Source of the DNA: Lachnospiraceae bacterium
Lineage (GTDB): Bacteria; Bacillota; Clostridia; Lachnospirales; Lachnospiraceae
Direction of reading: 5' to 3'
Assembly (NCBI GenBank): GCA_009911035.1
Contig: QXWO01000055.1
Coordinates: forward strand, 1-37,295
Length of the DNA stretch: 37,295 bases
A model generated the notes under the pieces. The model searched no databases. It was not told where the DNA came from and saw only the letters and a list, made by a program, of their open reading frames with translations. Both the position numbers and the translations under genes were made by a program. Every line of letters starts with the position of its first letter. Position 1 is the first letter of the stretch. Positions 24,342 to 33,322 of this stretch are shown one piece after another.

Positions 24342-24369
24342 TTTATAATTTTTGTTCTTTTTATATCAA
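24342..24369 (-). promoter_or_regulatory. Promoter of the GPH-GH3-GH1-GH2 operon
   Basis: The minus strand has TTGATA (24369-24364), a 16-nt spacer, and TATAAA (24347-24342), a good vegetative promoter, about 70 nt before the symporter start. Its -35 box overlaps the inverted repeat at 24362-24370. Confidence 0.5.
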
Positions 24370-24416
24370 ATATGTTTGTCAATTTGGGAGTTATCAGATA
24401 TACTTATTTTGATATA
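24362..24416. promoter_or_regulatory. Inverted-repeat operator candidate between divergent promoters
   Basis: TATATCAAA at 24362-24370 and its perfect complement TTTGATATA at 24408-24416 flank the araC-type promoter. The half-site centres are 46 bp apart. This is a plausible binding pair for the divergently encoded AraC regulator and would link control of both promoters. Confidence 0.45.
24376..24404 (+). promoter_or_regulatory. Promoter of the AraC-type regulator gene
   Basis: TTGTCA (24376-24381), a 17-nt spacer and TATACT (24399-24404) form a near-consensus promoter about 36 nt before the start at 24440. Confidence 0.6.
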
Positions 24417-24439
24417 TGTTTTTAGGAAGAGAGAATGAT

Positions 24440-25630
24440 ATGGATATTCATACTTTTTGCGAACACTACTATATGATCACCAGGCTGCCTCTTCAATATT
24501 TCGATGACAGCCATGTACTCCACTGTTCTGTTCCGGAAACCCAATGGAAGCTCATTCCCAACTTGGACAGCATGTCCAAAGTTCCCTATTCTTCCAATAT
24601 GTATTATAATTCCTTTGGATTCGGGGCATTTTATGGTTTTGTAAACCTACGTGCAGAAACGGGGTTTTTGGTCATTGGTCCAGTAAAAGAACAGCCATAT
24701 ACTCCCCAGACCCTGCTGCGCCTCCATCGTTCGCTGGAAATCCCCTACGCCTTGTATGAGCAGGCAGACTTATTTTTTCAGGCTATTCCCAAAAGAAACC
24801 TGCAACAGTTAATCCACCATCTTAACTTTATTAATTTTGTTTTTAATGGAGAATCTGACTCCTCCCTGCCGCCATCTGAAAATAATGACATCCTATCCCC
24901 TGCCCTCCACAAAGAAGAAGAGGAAAATTTCTACTGGCGCGATACCGAAATTTCAGAAAGCTATATGTACAGCCTTGGCCGTCAGATGCAGGAATACATA
25001 CGCCAAGGAGATGCTGATGGATTGAAGCATTTTATGTCTCAAAGCAAAGAATCCCACATGGGAAGAGTAGCGAATGACGAATTAAGGCAGGTAAAAAATA
25101 TTTTTATTTACACTGTTGCACTTTCCGAGTCGGCAGCCATTGACGGAGGTCTTCCTCCGGAAATTGCCTATGGAATTGCTAATCTTTACACCCAGCAAAT
25201 GGAGAAAATAGATGAAATAACCGAAATCATGTCCCTAAACCAACATGTACGGATAGAATATGCAAAAAGAGTAGCCGCCTATAAATACCCATTCGACGCT
25301 GACCAGCTATTAAAGCGTATTATTAACTATGTCCGTACTCATACCGACCAGCCAATCACAGCCGCCTCAGCCGCCCGGCATGTAGGCTACAGCCGCTGCT
25401 ATATTTCCACAAAATTCAAAGAACGGTTAGGATTTGGATTAAAAGAATTTATCTTACGCACAAAGTTGGAACGTTCTCGCATTATGTTGCTTTATACATC
25501 AAAAAGTATCAATGAGATCAGCACCTGCCTGTGCTTTTCCAGCCAAAGTCATTTTCAGAAAGCATTTCGTGAGCAATATGGCGTAACTCCACAGTATTAC
25601 CGCAAAAATGGCTTTAGCGATATTCAATAG
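24440..25630 (+). CDS. AraC-family transcriptional regulator
   Basis: A 396-aa regulator, the only clear plus-strand gene of the window. The C-terminal 100 residues carry the double helix-turn-helix of the AraC family: ITAASAARHVGYSRCYISTK, then KSINEISTCLCFSSQSHFQK and the final FREQYGVTPQYYRK. The N-terminal 280 residues probably form a ligand-sensing domain of the type found in long Clostridial AraC proteins; no cupin motif is evident. ATG 24440 is chosen because GAGAG lies 6 nt upstream; the longer frame from 24416 lacks a site. It is divergent from the glycosidase operon, which it most likely activates in response to a glycoside. Confidence 0.92.
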   Translation: MDIHTFCEHYYMITRLPLQYFDDSHVLHCSVPETQWKLIPNLDSMSKVPYSSNMYYNSFGFGAFYGFVNLRAETGFLVIGPVKEQPYTPQTLLRLHRSLEIPYALYEQADLFFQAIPKRNLQQLIHHLNFINFVFNGESDSSLPPSENNDILSPALHKEEEENFYWRDTEISESYMYSLGRQMQEYIRQGDADGLKHFMSQSKESHMGRVANDELRQVKNIFIYTVALSESAAIDGGLPPEIAYGIANLYTQQMEKIDEITEIMSLNQHVRIEYAKRVAAYKYPFDADQLLKRIINYVRTHTDQPITAASAARHVGYSRCYISTKFKERLGFGLKEFILRTKLERSRIMLLYTSKSINEISTCLCFSSQSHFQKAFREQYGVTPQYYRKNGFSDIQ

Positions 25631-26141
25631 CTTTCTCCACTTAATAATTCAACAAACATACATTCTGATGAACTGAAAATGAGACAATATCGTTATGTTC
25701 TGTGTAGGATAAATAATTATCCTCACTCTGAACATAACAATATTTGATCTTTTCTACCTGAATTTTTCTCATATGCTCTCTATTTATATTTCAGATTCCC
25801 TCTAAAATACCTCCCGTTTTCTCCATAATTTACCCGTTTACTTTTTTCAATGATTTTCATAGATATACTATCACTTATCACTTTCTCTTTCGGGCTATAG
25901 GGCAGACTACTGTTGATATAATCACAGTCCGACACTAAATAAGTTCTGCCCTGTCAGTATATGATTGCATATGACGGTAAAGTTATTTTTTGATATTTTT
26001 TTCGTACAAGTCCTCAGTATCAAAGACACAGCATACTGCCCCCGGATTTCAATAATTCATGATGAGCGAGCCACATAGGCAGTGGTATAATACTCATCAT
26101 TTCTACTAAAGCCATTCTATGTCAGCTTATTTATTCCCCAT
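25631..26141. other. Intergenic region at the right edge of the cargo island
   Basis: About 510 bp of AT-rich DNA without a supported gene. It contains the large hairpin at 25685-25746 and otherwise only short AT tracts. It separates the sugar-use island from the conjugation module and could contain an insertion boundary, but no direct repeats were noticed. Confidence 0.5.
25685..25746 (+). terminator. Two-part hairpin after the AraC-type gene
   Basis: An inner perfect stem AGGATAA/TTATCCT (loop ATAA) sits inside an outer stem in which TTATGTTC pairs with GAACATAA, extended by CAATAT and ATATTTG. It is 55 nt past the stop of the regulator. The T-run is weak, so it may act as a terminator or a different structured element. 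Confidence 0.55.
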
Positions 26142-26477
26142 CTACTGTTTTTCCTGCCTCATAACAGCATTAAACTCCTTCACAATTCCATCATAAAGCT
26201 CCTGCCGGAACTGTCTTGTCACAGGGTAAGCGATATCCTGATAGATGTCTTTCCCACTGTCATCCAGCCTTCCGGTCTTGTAATCCGGCATGGAAACAAA
26301 TACATTGCCTTTCTGTGAGATGCCGATACGGATTCCGGTCACTTTAAATACATCATTCAGGATGATGGATGCGTTTGCCTTAAGGCAGCCCTCCTGTTCC
26401 TTCATGGGTGTTACGGTTACTTTGATGCTCATGCCGCCTGCATTGATTGTGTTGGTTGTGTTATTATTTTCCTTCAT
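26142..26477 (-). CDS. SpoVG-family protein
   Basis: A 111-aa protein with the SpoVG fold pattern: MSIKVTVTPMKEQEGCLKAN, then ASIILNDVFKVTGIRI, GNVFVSMPDYKTG and DIAYPVTRQFRQELYDGIV. SpoVG proteins are small site-specific nucleic-acid-binding regulators, and copies are common in Firmicutes conjugative elements. The first 15 residues are a polar extension (KENNNTTNT). AGAGG precedes ATG 26477. It is the last gene of the transfer module in transcription order, 190 nt after the gene at 26665. Whether it regulates transfer is unknown. Confidence 0.88.
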   Translation of the reverse strand: MKENNNTTNTINAGGMSIKVTVTPMKEQEGCLKANASIILNDVFKVTGIRIGISQKGNVFVSMPDYKTGRLDDSGKDIYQDIAYPVTRQFRQELYDGIVKEFNAVMRQEKQ

Positions 26478-26664
26478 ATCTGCCTCTTTCTGCGCTATTC
26501 CGTTTATAGAAGTTTTGCGCTCATATTTTTATTTTTCAGCACTTTCCGCCTGAAGGTCTTTTTCATATGTTTTTCAGGTTTTCTAAATATTTCAGGCTTT
26601 CTCTGAAACATTTTTCCGGCTCCGCCGGAGTTTTTCACCCTTTACTCTTTTGCCGTCACAAGGG

Positions 26665-26952
26665 TTATTTTTCTTTTTCCCCTGCCATTTCTCTTTTATA
26701 AAATTCCACCAGATACCCGGCTACAACATCCGCCATATTCCCCTGCTTCCTACAAAGCCTTTCCGCAGTCGCAAAAAGCATATCCTCCATCAAAAGATAG
26801 AGATAGCTGTTCATATCCTGCCTTTTCAGTTCCCTTATGGCTTCCATTGCCCTGCCGTTTATGGGTGTCTGCGTCCTGGTGAGGCTGATGCCGGATGGCT
26901 GGTATGCCATGCCCGGCAGTTCCTTTTTCTGTACTTTTGTCTGATCTTCCAA
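26665..26952 (-). CDS. Conserved ICE hypothetical protein (95 aa)
   Basis: The protein starts at TTG 26952 behind a perfect AAAGGAG 7 nt upstream. It reads SGISLTRTQTPINGRAMEAI, then DMNSYLYLLMEDMLFATAER and a helical C-terminus (VAGYLVEFYKREM). It looks like a conserved small protein of Clostridial conjugative elements, but I cannot give it a named family. It overlaps the 3' end of the next gene upstream by 203 nt in another frame, and its codon pattern looks more natural than that of the overlapped tail. Confidence 0.68.
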   Translation of the reverse strand: MEDQTKVQKKELPGMAYQPSGISLTRTQTPINGRAMEAIRELKRQDMNSYLYLLMEDMLFATAERLCRKQGNMADVVAGYLVEFYKREMAGEKEK

Positions 26953-27697
26953 TGCGCTGCTCCTTTTCTGTTCCTGTCTCTATTTCCGCCCCCTGCTTTT
27001 CTCTTTTCATCTCAAATACCTGCTCTATCCCCTTAAGCACCTGCCCCGCTACGGAAAGTGCAGTGCTGCAAAGCCCGTACACCATAAGCCTTGGGGCGGT
27101 GGCAAGCACAGGCAGGAGGGAAGAGACTGGCGGCGGCTCTGCCCGGATGCGTACCGCCGCCATATACTGTGCGCTCTGGATCACTGCCTTTGTGATATCG
27201 TAGATATGCTCCGGGTTCTGGGAATCATGGCAGCGGCACAAATCACTGATATTTTCAATATAATTCTTATCTCTCCCATAGATTTCACTCTCCACTGCCT
27301 CCCTCACATATCCCTGCACGTTGCCTGACTTTGCATGGAGCAGGGAAAGTATCTCCTTTTCATTATTTTTATCCAGCTTCCATATCTCCGGTCTTCCCCT
27401 CCCGTTGGTGTCGGAAATATCAAAAACATGGTCTACATACGGCCTGTAGTGGGAGGAATCTATGATGGCAATGCCTTTACTGCCCCTGCGTACATACCGC
27501 CCCTTTTCCCACCATCCGCTGTAGGTTTCCACCATTTTCGCATCCGGTCTCTGGGCATAGAGCAGGCTGGCGTTCTCAAAGCCCATCTGGTAATGTACCG
27601 CTGAAAAGTTTAAAAATCTGCTCCATGACGCTTCATCCTGAATGATCTTCGGCACGATCTCCCGGTAGATATCTTTTGTATAAATGATACCTTTCAT
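26750..27697 (-). CDS. ICE protein with conserved N-terminal ssDNA-protein-like domain
   Basis: A 315-aa protein. Residues 20-85 (WSRFLNFSAVHYQMGFENAS, AQRPDAKMVETYSGWWEKG, and RYVRRGSKGIAIID) match the domain found at the N-terminus of large ICE proteins such as LtrC/ArdC-like and helicase-type ones. A hydrophobic stretch lies near 205-235 (LPVLATAPRLMVYGLCSTAL). The last 65 codons overlap the 95-aa gene in another frame and look like chance sequence, so the natural end may have been lost by mutation. ATG 27697 with GGAGGG upstream is chosen. It may handle DNA during transfer; this is inference. Confidence 0.65.
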   Translation of the reverse strand: MKGIIYTKDIYREIVPKIIQDEASWSRFLNFSAVHYQMGFENASLLYAQRPDAKMVETYSGWWEKGRYVRRGSKGIAIIDSSHYRPYVDHVFDISDTNGRGRPEIWKLDKNNEKEILSLLHAKSGNVQGYVREAVESEIYGRDKNYIENISDLCRCHDSQNPEHIYDITKAVIQSAQYMAAVRIRAEPPPVSSLLPVLATAPRLMVYGLCSTALSVAGQVLKGIEQVFEMKREKQGAEIETGTEKEQRIGRSDKSTEKGTAGHGIPAIRHQPHQDADTHKRQGNGSHKGTEKAGYEQLSLSFDGGYAFCDCGKAL

Positions 27698-27742
27698 CAC
27701 TTCCCTCCTTCCCCTGCCCCATGGTCCTGTATCTTCATCTCC

Positions 27743-30094
27743 CTATAACCATGACGGCCTGCCGCACATGACGATCTTCCCTGTGGAGTAGACCGGACGG
27801 AACACCACATATCCCTTTGAAGAAGAGGCATCCACAAGATAACCGTTCCCTGCATAGACCGCCACATGGGAAATATTTTTATACCTGCCATTTCTGGTAA
27901 AGCTGTAAAAAATCAAATCTCCCGGCTGGATATCCTCATAAGCTACTTCACATCCCCTGTCGGATAAGAGCTGCCCCTGTGATGCGGCAGTGTTGGAACC
28001 CTGGTAGGAAAGGGTGATTCCTGCCTCTTTATAAGCATAATAAGTAAGGGAGCTGCAATCGTAATAATCTCCGCTGTCACGCTTTGCCTGGCTGTATGGC
28101 TTGCCAAGCCTTGCAAGGGCATTTTTGACCGCCTGTGATCCCACATCACCGCCAAGGTTTAAACGTTCCGCTTCTTCTGGTGTCAGGCTCCCTGCACCGG
28201 GGCTTCCATAGCCGCCTGCCAGCCCTTCTATGTTTTCCAGCACCTCCGGCGACATTAAGTAACGTAAGATTTCCGTCTCTTCCTCTGTAAATATCCCTGT
28301 CCTGATGATATCCTCACTGGTAAGGAGCGTGATGCGTACTTCCTTTATTTTTATCTCCACTTCCTCTGTCCTTATGGTGACATTTCCATAGAAATCTTCT
28401 TCCTCGTAAGACTGTTCCACAATCTCCCTGCGGTAAGAGGTACTCATGGATGTCATTTCATCAAAAGTATCTTTTAATGCCCTCCTGTTCTTTTCTGTCA
28501 TTACCGTTGCGGTATCTCCAAACCCATGCTTCACCATGTAAACCATAAGGATATCCGCCATGTTGTCCGGCTCCCCGTCGCCCTCATAGTCCTCATAAAT
28601 AAGCTCTGTTTCATCCCCGCTGCCAAGATCGGCAAGCTCTTCCTGTACCTTTTCCCTGAAATCCTCCGTATATTCCGCAAGCACCTCCACCGCCCCCGGC
28701 TCCTCTGACAGCTTCGGGAGCAGGATAGAGAAAGGGGAATTAAAGAGCAGGGTCATGATAATTGTCACAATAAAAACAGGGATAAGGGCAGGGAGCAGGG
28801 ATGCCCCTATGGAAAGAAGTTTCCCTGCAGCTGCCGCTTTTGCTTTCCCGGCCAGTAAATCCCTTGCCACCTTTAAAAGGCTGTCTCTCTGTTCTTCCTG
28901 TGAAAATTTATCCGCAGCATAGGAGAGCAGCCTGAAAGCGGCTGCCCTGTCCTTCCTTTTCTTGCTACTGCTGCGGCTTTTATCCTTTTTCGCATCCTTA
29001 TCTTTTCCCTTGTCTTTTTTACTCTTCTTATCCTTCCTGCCCGCTCCGTCCTTTCTGCCGGGGATGTCTCCCTCACGCTGATGGATGGAATCCCCGGCAT
29101 TTCTTTTCTGGATATGGCTGGTACTGGTGTTATTTATTGGAATGTTATTATCATCCTGCACCTGCAATAAAGCTGGTTCTCCCATACCCTGCATCTGAAT
29201 CGCCTGTATTTCCATCTGGTAAGTCTCTGGTATTTTCAGTGTTCCTGCGTTTTTTGCTGTATCTGTCTTTACACCTGTATTTTCTCTGCCTGATTTCATG
29301 CGGCTGTATTTTTCTTTTCCTGGCCTGAAAAACTTCTTCCTCTTATATTTAGAAATCTGCACATCCCTCCTGTCGGAAAAAGACTGCGTATACCCACTTG
29401 CAGAAAGGTTTCCTGCTTTATTGTTTGTAGCAAAATTTCCTGATGCTTTTTCCCTCCGGGATTCCCCGGTACGTTTTTCCCTGTGTGCTTTGGATGTTGC
29501 GGCTGATTTCGGTTTCTGTGCTTCTTCCTTTTTACCTTTACGCTCTCTCAAAATAAAACCATCTGCCCTTTTTATACTGAATGGAGTATCTTCTTTCCTG
29601 TGAAGGACTGGCTCTTTTGTCTTTATGGTATTTTCATGGTAAGCGGAAGGTCTCTGCACCTGTTGCCCCTGATGCTGTTGCTGTTCCGGCTGACGGTTCC
29701 CTGCTGGCTGTTCCTGATTCATAACAGATTCCTTCCGGTATTTCTGCAAGGGTCTTTTTACATGGAGATTTCCGAATACATCCAAATCTCCACATTTGCT
29801 TCCGTTCCTGCCGCCTGCACTGTTCCCATACTCCTGCTGATAGGATTTTGCTGTATCATCTGAAAGAAAATCCCCTGCATCCCTTCCAGTATCAGGTTGT
29901 CTATGTATCTGCGTTTTCGCCTGTATTCCTGTACCTGCCCCTGAAAGGTTCTTCTGCCGGAGCACATCCTGTTTTTCTTTCGGGGAGAAGTTTGCAGCAT
30001 TCCCCGTATATTTCTTCCCCTGCCCTGCGTAATGGATCTTCCTGTCTGCTTTCTGCCTGACTGTGAAATTATTATCTGTCCTTTTAATCCTCAT
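27743..30094 (-). CDS. Conjugation NlpC/P60 cell-wall hydrolase
   Basis: A 783-aa protein that would open peptidoglycan for the transfer channel. The N-terminal 400 residues are basic, polar and probably disordered (KKSKKDKGKDKDAKKDKSR). A transmembrane helix follows at about 440-470 (LPALIPVFIVTIIMTLLF). The extracellular part has a middle domain and a C-terminal NlpC/P60 domain with the catalytic Cys in YYDCSSLTYYAY, the His in NISHVAVYAG, and GDLIFYS. It fits the CD1107/CwlT-like proteins of Firmicutes elements. The start ATG overlaps the stop of the preceding gene as ATGA, so the two are coupled; a longer frame to 30124 is less likely. Confidence 0.9.
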   Translation of the reverse strand: MRIKRTDNNFTVRQKADRKIHYAGQGKKYTGNAANFSPKEKQDVLRQKNLSGAGTGIQAKTQIHRQPDTGRDAGDFLSDDTAKSYQQEYGNSAGGRNGSKCGDLDVFGNLHVKRPLQKYRKESVMNQEQPAGNRQPEQQQHQGQQVQRPSAYHENTIKTKEPVLHRKEDTPFSIKRADGFILRERKGKKEEAQKPKSAATSKAHREKRTGESRREKASGNFATNNKAGNLSASGYTQSFSDRRDVQISKYKRKKFFRPGKEKYSRMKSGRENTGVKTDTAKNAGTLKIPETYQMEIQAIQMQGMGEPALLQVQDDNNIPINNTSTSHIQKRNAGDSIHQREGDIPGRKDGAGRKDKKSKKDKGKDKDAKKDKSRSSSKKRKDRAAAFRLLSYAADKFSQEEQRDSLLKVARDLLAGKAKAAAAGKLLSIGASLLPALIPVFIVTIIMTLLFNSPFSILLPKLSEEPGAVEVLAEYTEDFREKVQEELADLGSGDETELIYEDYEGDGEPDNMADILMVYMVKHGFGDTATVMTEKNRRALKDTFDEMTSMSTSYRREIVEQSYEEEDFYGNVTIRTEEVEIKIKEVRITLLTSEDIIRTGIFTEEETEILRYLMSPEVLENIEGLAGGYGSPGAGSLTPEEAERLNLGGDVGSQAVKNALARLGKPYSQAKRDSGDYYDCSSLTYYAYKEAGITLSYQGSNTAASQGQLLSDRGCEVAYEDIQPGDLIFYSFTRNGRYKNISHVAVYAGNGYLVDASSSKGYVVFRPVYSTGKIVMCGRPSWL

Positions 30095-30708
30095 AGGCTC
30101 CCCTGCCCATTCTCCCGATACCACCTTGCCATGAATGCGCTGCGGTCAGGGAATGGCGGCAGGGGCGTTCCATAAGGGCAGGCGTTCAGGATATCCCTGC
30201 CTGTCTGCACATAAGAGAGGACTTCCCTATAGTACGCTGTGTTGGCAGGTGTATATCTGTCCTTCATTTCTTCTCCTGCCTTTATCTCCACCCTTCCGGC
30301 AAAGGACAGTTCCCCTTCCGCAAGGGCTTCCAGACCGAAAAGGGCATTGTGGAATTTCAGGTAATCGCATAAGCCCTGATACCCGGCTTTCCGGTCTCCG
30401 CTCCTGATGGCATTGTCAAGGAGCGTTAAAAATGTGGCAGGCTCCTTTATTGCAGGCAGTACGCCGAATGATACCTTCGCTTCCCCTTCCCTGAAGAAGT
30501 CCACCCGGTATAAAAGTTCTTTTCCGGCTGGTATATTTCTTTCCGGCTGGATATCCGCCAAAGACAAAGGCAGCGCCTTAAGCAGCACTGCCTTGTCCTC
30601 TTCCTTATATACAAATGTGATAAGCGGGATTCCTTTCTTCCTCTCTTCCCCGGTAGTCCTTACATCCATCAAAAATTCTTTCAATGCTTTTTCAATGTCC
30701 TTCTTCAT
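30091..30708 (-). CDS. Conserved conjugation-module hypothetical protein
   Basis: A 205-aa soluble protein starting MKKDIEKALKEFLMDVRTTG, with a middle LLYRVDFFREGEAKVSFGVL and a C-terminal AFMARWYRENGQGSL. No family is named. It lies between virB4 (17-nt overlap) and the NlpC/P60 gene (ATGA overlap), so it is firmly part of the transfer operon. ATG 30708 has AAGGAGG 6 nt upstream; the frame could extend to 30732 without a better site. Function is unknown. Confidence 0.78.
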   Translation of the reverse strand: MKKDIEKALKEFLMDVRTTGEERKKGIPLITFVYKEEDKAVLLKALPLSLADIQPERNIPAGKELLYRVDFFREGEAKVSFGVLPAIKEPATFLTLLDNAIRSGDRKAGYQGLCDYLKFHNALFGLEALAEGELSFAGRVEIKAGEEMKDRYTPANTAYYREVLSYVQTGRDILNACPYGTPLPPFPDRSAFMARWYRENGQGSL

Positions 30709-33100
30709 GGGCAGCCTCCTTCCCATCCTCAAAAGGGTTGGTGGAAAATAATTTATAGATGGGGCTGTCCTTATCGACAGTGATATCCATGGGCACGATC
30801 ATGTTGCCATGCTTCAATATCCCTGTTCCGCTCTGCGCTCCCCGGACAAACTTAAGCTGCTCCGGGCTGATGCTGATTACTTCCGATAGCTTTTCAAGGT
30901 CTGTGGGTGCCTGCCGCAATAGTGCCACAAACTCCGAATTGGCAAGCATGGTGGTGGCTGTATAGTTCTGCAGCATATCGACCACATTCTGCGTAATTCC
31001 ACTACAAAGCCCACCTAATTTCCGCACCTTCTTCCATAATGAAAACAGGTATTTTGCGGAGTATTCCTTATCAAGAAGCACATGGAATTCATCTATCACA
31101 AGCCATGTAGCCCTGCCCCTCTTTGCATTCTCCATGATGCGGTTCCCGATATTTTCCATCATCACAAGCATGGAGATAGCAGATAATTCCTTCCCCATAT
31201 CCCTTATGCCATAGACCAGAAAGCGGTTGTCTATATCAACATTGGTTTCATGGGCAAAGATGTTCAGGGAACCGCCGATAAACAGTTCCAGCGAAAGGGC
31301 AAGCTCCTTCGCCTCCATCTCCGGCTGTGACACGAGGATTTCATAATAATCATGCAGGGTTTTCTGCTTCCATAAAGTCTTTGTTTTCTCCCCTTCCTGT
31401 TTTCCCCTGTTCCTCATGCATTCCTCTTTGATCTCCTGATAGAGCAGACGGACGCACCTGTCAATGATGGATTTCTGCCGGGAATTAAGCGCCTCACCCA
31501 TGCACTGCTCACAGATGCCCAGCATAAACTCTCCCTTTTCAGCAATAATGCCCTGAATGTCAGATACATCCTCCGGCAGTGCCATAGGGTTAATATAGTT
31601 CCCTGTATAGGTAGAGAGGACTACCACCTGGCCGCCGAACCGCTCCGCAATGCCGAAATATTCATGCTGGGGATCGATCACGATAATGTCATCATCCGTA
31701 TTTAAAAAGACATTCCCCATCTCCATCTTGGCGAAGAAGGACTTTCCCGATCCGGGTACGCCGAAAATGAATCCGTTGCCATTCACCAGCCGCTTCCTGT
31801 TGCCAAAGAGGATGTTGCGGCTGACCTGGTTCACACCGTAGTAAGTGCCACCTTTCCCCGGAAGGTAAAGCTCCTGCACGTTAAAGGGCATGAGTACCGC
31901 AAGGGATTGTGTCATAAGGGTGCGCATAGTCTCCACCTGACGCACACCGACCGGCAATGCGGTGTTCAGTGCTTCCCTCTGTTTCAGGTAATGCGCCTCT
32001 ATCTGGCAGGAGTTCCTTTTACCGATAGTAACTAAGGTTTCCTCTATGGCTTCCAGTTCTTCCTTTGTATCTGCCTTGATGATGATGGTCACTGCCACAT
32101 AGAAAAGCCGCTGGTCATTCTCCCTCACGTCATCCATGATCTCCTCGATCTGCTGTTTCTCTGTCCGTTTGTTGTAGGAAATATCGGAAGAGAAATCGTT
32201 ATTCTTGTTCCTTACCCTCTGCTGGCGGATAATGTCGCTCTCAATCCCCATGTATTTCTTCTGCAAAGTGCTGGTAGTCACGTCCTTTGGGATAGGCGCT
32301 ACGTCAATGCTGATAATGGTATGCGCCGGAACGGTTGCAAGTTCTGTGAGGAATCTGTCCGATAAGGAACTTGGGTATTTCTTGATAAAAAGTGCCTTGG
32401 CAAACCGCTTTTCATCCTGCATATAAGTGGGATAAAACTTTAACATACTGTTGCAGATATCGTCTTTGTAATCCCGGCTCACCCTTACCGCCTCTTCAAA
32501 ATCGAAAGAGAAATATTCCTCTTCGCCCATACGGTAAAAATCATGGAGGGTACGCAGGCGTTCCACACCGTTTAAGGTAACAAGGCTGCTCCCCAGCTCC
32601 CCGAAGCCTTTCTGCAGTACCGCCTCAAGGCTGGCAAACGCCGCTTTCGCCTCCTCATAATTCTTCCTGATGATGGAGACAGTAAGGTAACGCTCCTGCT
32701 CTATGCCCTGCTTCCCTTCCATGATCTTCTTCTCCATGATCTGGTTGTAGCAGCCACGCTCTGCATCATTCCCATCATTCTTTTTCTGGAACAGTACCTT
32801 CTCCCGCAGGGATCTCATGTTCCGGTTTTTGTTGTTGATGGTGACCTTGAACTCCACATCCATGGCGTTTAAAAACTTGCAGTAGCTTTCAAATATCCCC
32901 ACCTGCTCCGCCTCGCTTGTGGTGTTGTAGTTCACGTCCGAAAACAGGTAGCTTTTGCTGTAGCGGTTCCCCGCCACTTCAAAGATACCGTCCGGTGCAG
33001 TCTTAAGTATCTCTATGCACTCCTGCACGCTTTTCGGGGTTTTGTATAAAGGCTCCCCTGCCTTTTTGTAGATAGAAAATTTGTCCTGGAATAACCTCAA
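30692..33100 (-). CDS. virB4: VirB4-type conjugation ATPase
   Basis: An 802-aa cytoplasmic ATPase that powers the type IV secretion channel. Walker A is FGVPGSGKSFFAK (447-459), Walker B is TWLVIDEFHVLL near residue 665, and the C-terminal region has a sensor-like TQNVVDMLQNY. The N-terminal 430 residues carry the TraC/VirB4 N domain. The start is TTG 33100 with AAGGAG 8 nt upstream. A rho-independent terminator lies only about 75 nt upstream of it, so virB4 may depend on readthrough or on its own promoter. Downstream genes overlap it. Confidence 0.95.
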   Translation of the reverse strand: MRLFQDKFSIYKKAGEPLYKTPKSVQECIEILKTAPDGIFEVAGNRYSKSYLFSDVNYNTTSEAEQVGIFESYCKFLNAMDVEFKVTINNKNRNMRSLREKVLFQKKNDGNDAERGCYNQIMEKKIMEGKQGIEQERYLTVSIIRKNYEEAKAAFASLEAVLQKGFGELGSSLVTLNGVERLRTLHDFYRMGEEEYFSFDFEEAVRVSRDYKDDICNSMLKFYPTYMQDEKRFAKALFIKKYPSSLSDRFLTELATVPAHTIISIDVAPIPKDVTTSTLQKKYMGIESDIIRQQRVRNKNNDFSSDISYNKRTEKQQIEEIMDDVRENDQRLFYVAVTIIIKADTKEELEAIEETLVTIGKRNSCQIEAHYLKQREALNTALPVGVRQVETMRTLMTQSLAVLMPFNVQELYLPGKGGTYYGVNQVSRNILFGNRKRLVNGNGFIFGVPGSGKSFFAKMEMGNVFLNTDDDIIVIDPQHEYFGIAERFGGQVVVLSTYTGNYINPMALPEDVSDIQGIIAEKGEFMLGICEQCMGEALNSRQKSIIDRCVRLLYQEIKEECMRNRGKQEGEKTKTLWKQKTLHDYYEILVSQPEMEAKELALSLELFIGGSLNIFAHETNVDIDNRFLVYGIRDMGKELSAISMLVMMENIGNRIMENAKRGRATWLVIDEFHVLLDKEYSAKYLFSLWKKVRKLGGLCSGITQNVVDMLQNYTATTMLANSEFVALLRQAPTDLEKLSEVISISPEQLKFVRGAQSGTGILKHGNMIVPMDITVDKDSPIYKLFSTNPFEDGKEAAHEEGH

Positions 33101-33172
33101 TCTGTCTGCTCCTTCCTTTTATAAGCCGGAAGGGGATGGGAAAATGCTTTTATGCTGCTGTTCCCATATACA

Positions 33173-33213
33173 GAAAAACCCGGTAAGGGAGTTTTCTGCA
33201 CTCCCTTCCGGGT
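33173..33213 (-). terminator. Rho-independent terminator within the transfer operon
   Basis: On the minus strand ACCCGG-AAGGGAG pairs with CTCCCTT-(A)-CCGGGT around a 9-nt loop and is followed by five T residues. It lies between the VbhA-like gene and virB4 and would separate channel genes upstream from virB4 downstream, or act as an attenuator. Confidence 0.8.
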
Positions 33214-33322
33214 CTGATGGTTGTTTTATGTTTCTAATAGATTTATTGGAATCTCTTCTGTCTGGCTGGAATTCTTTCGTAATACTGCATTTTGGGCTGG
33301 TTTACGGTACATTAACAGATTT

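Noticed and set aside
26600-26640. TCCGGC/GCCGGA hairpin after the 95-aa gene
   Set aside because: The T-run lies on the plus strand whereas the genes are on the minus strand, so its role as a terminator is doubtful.
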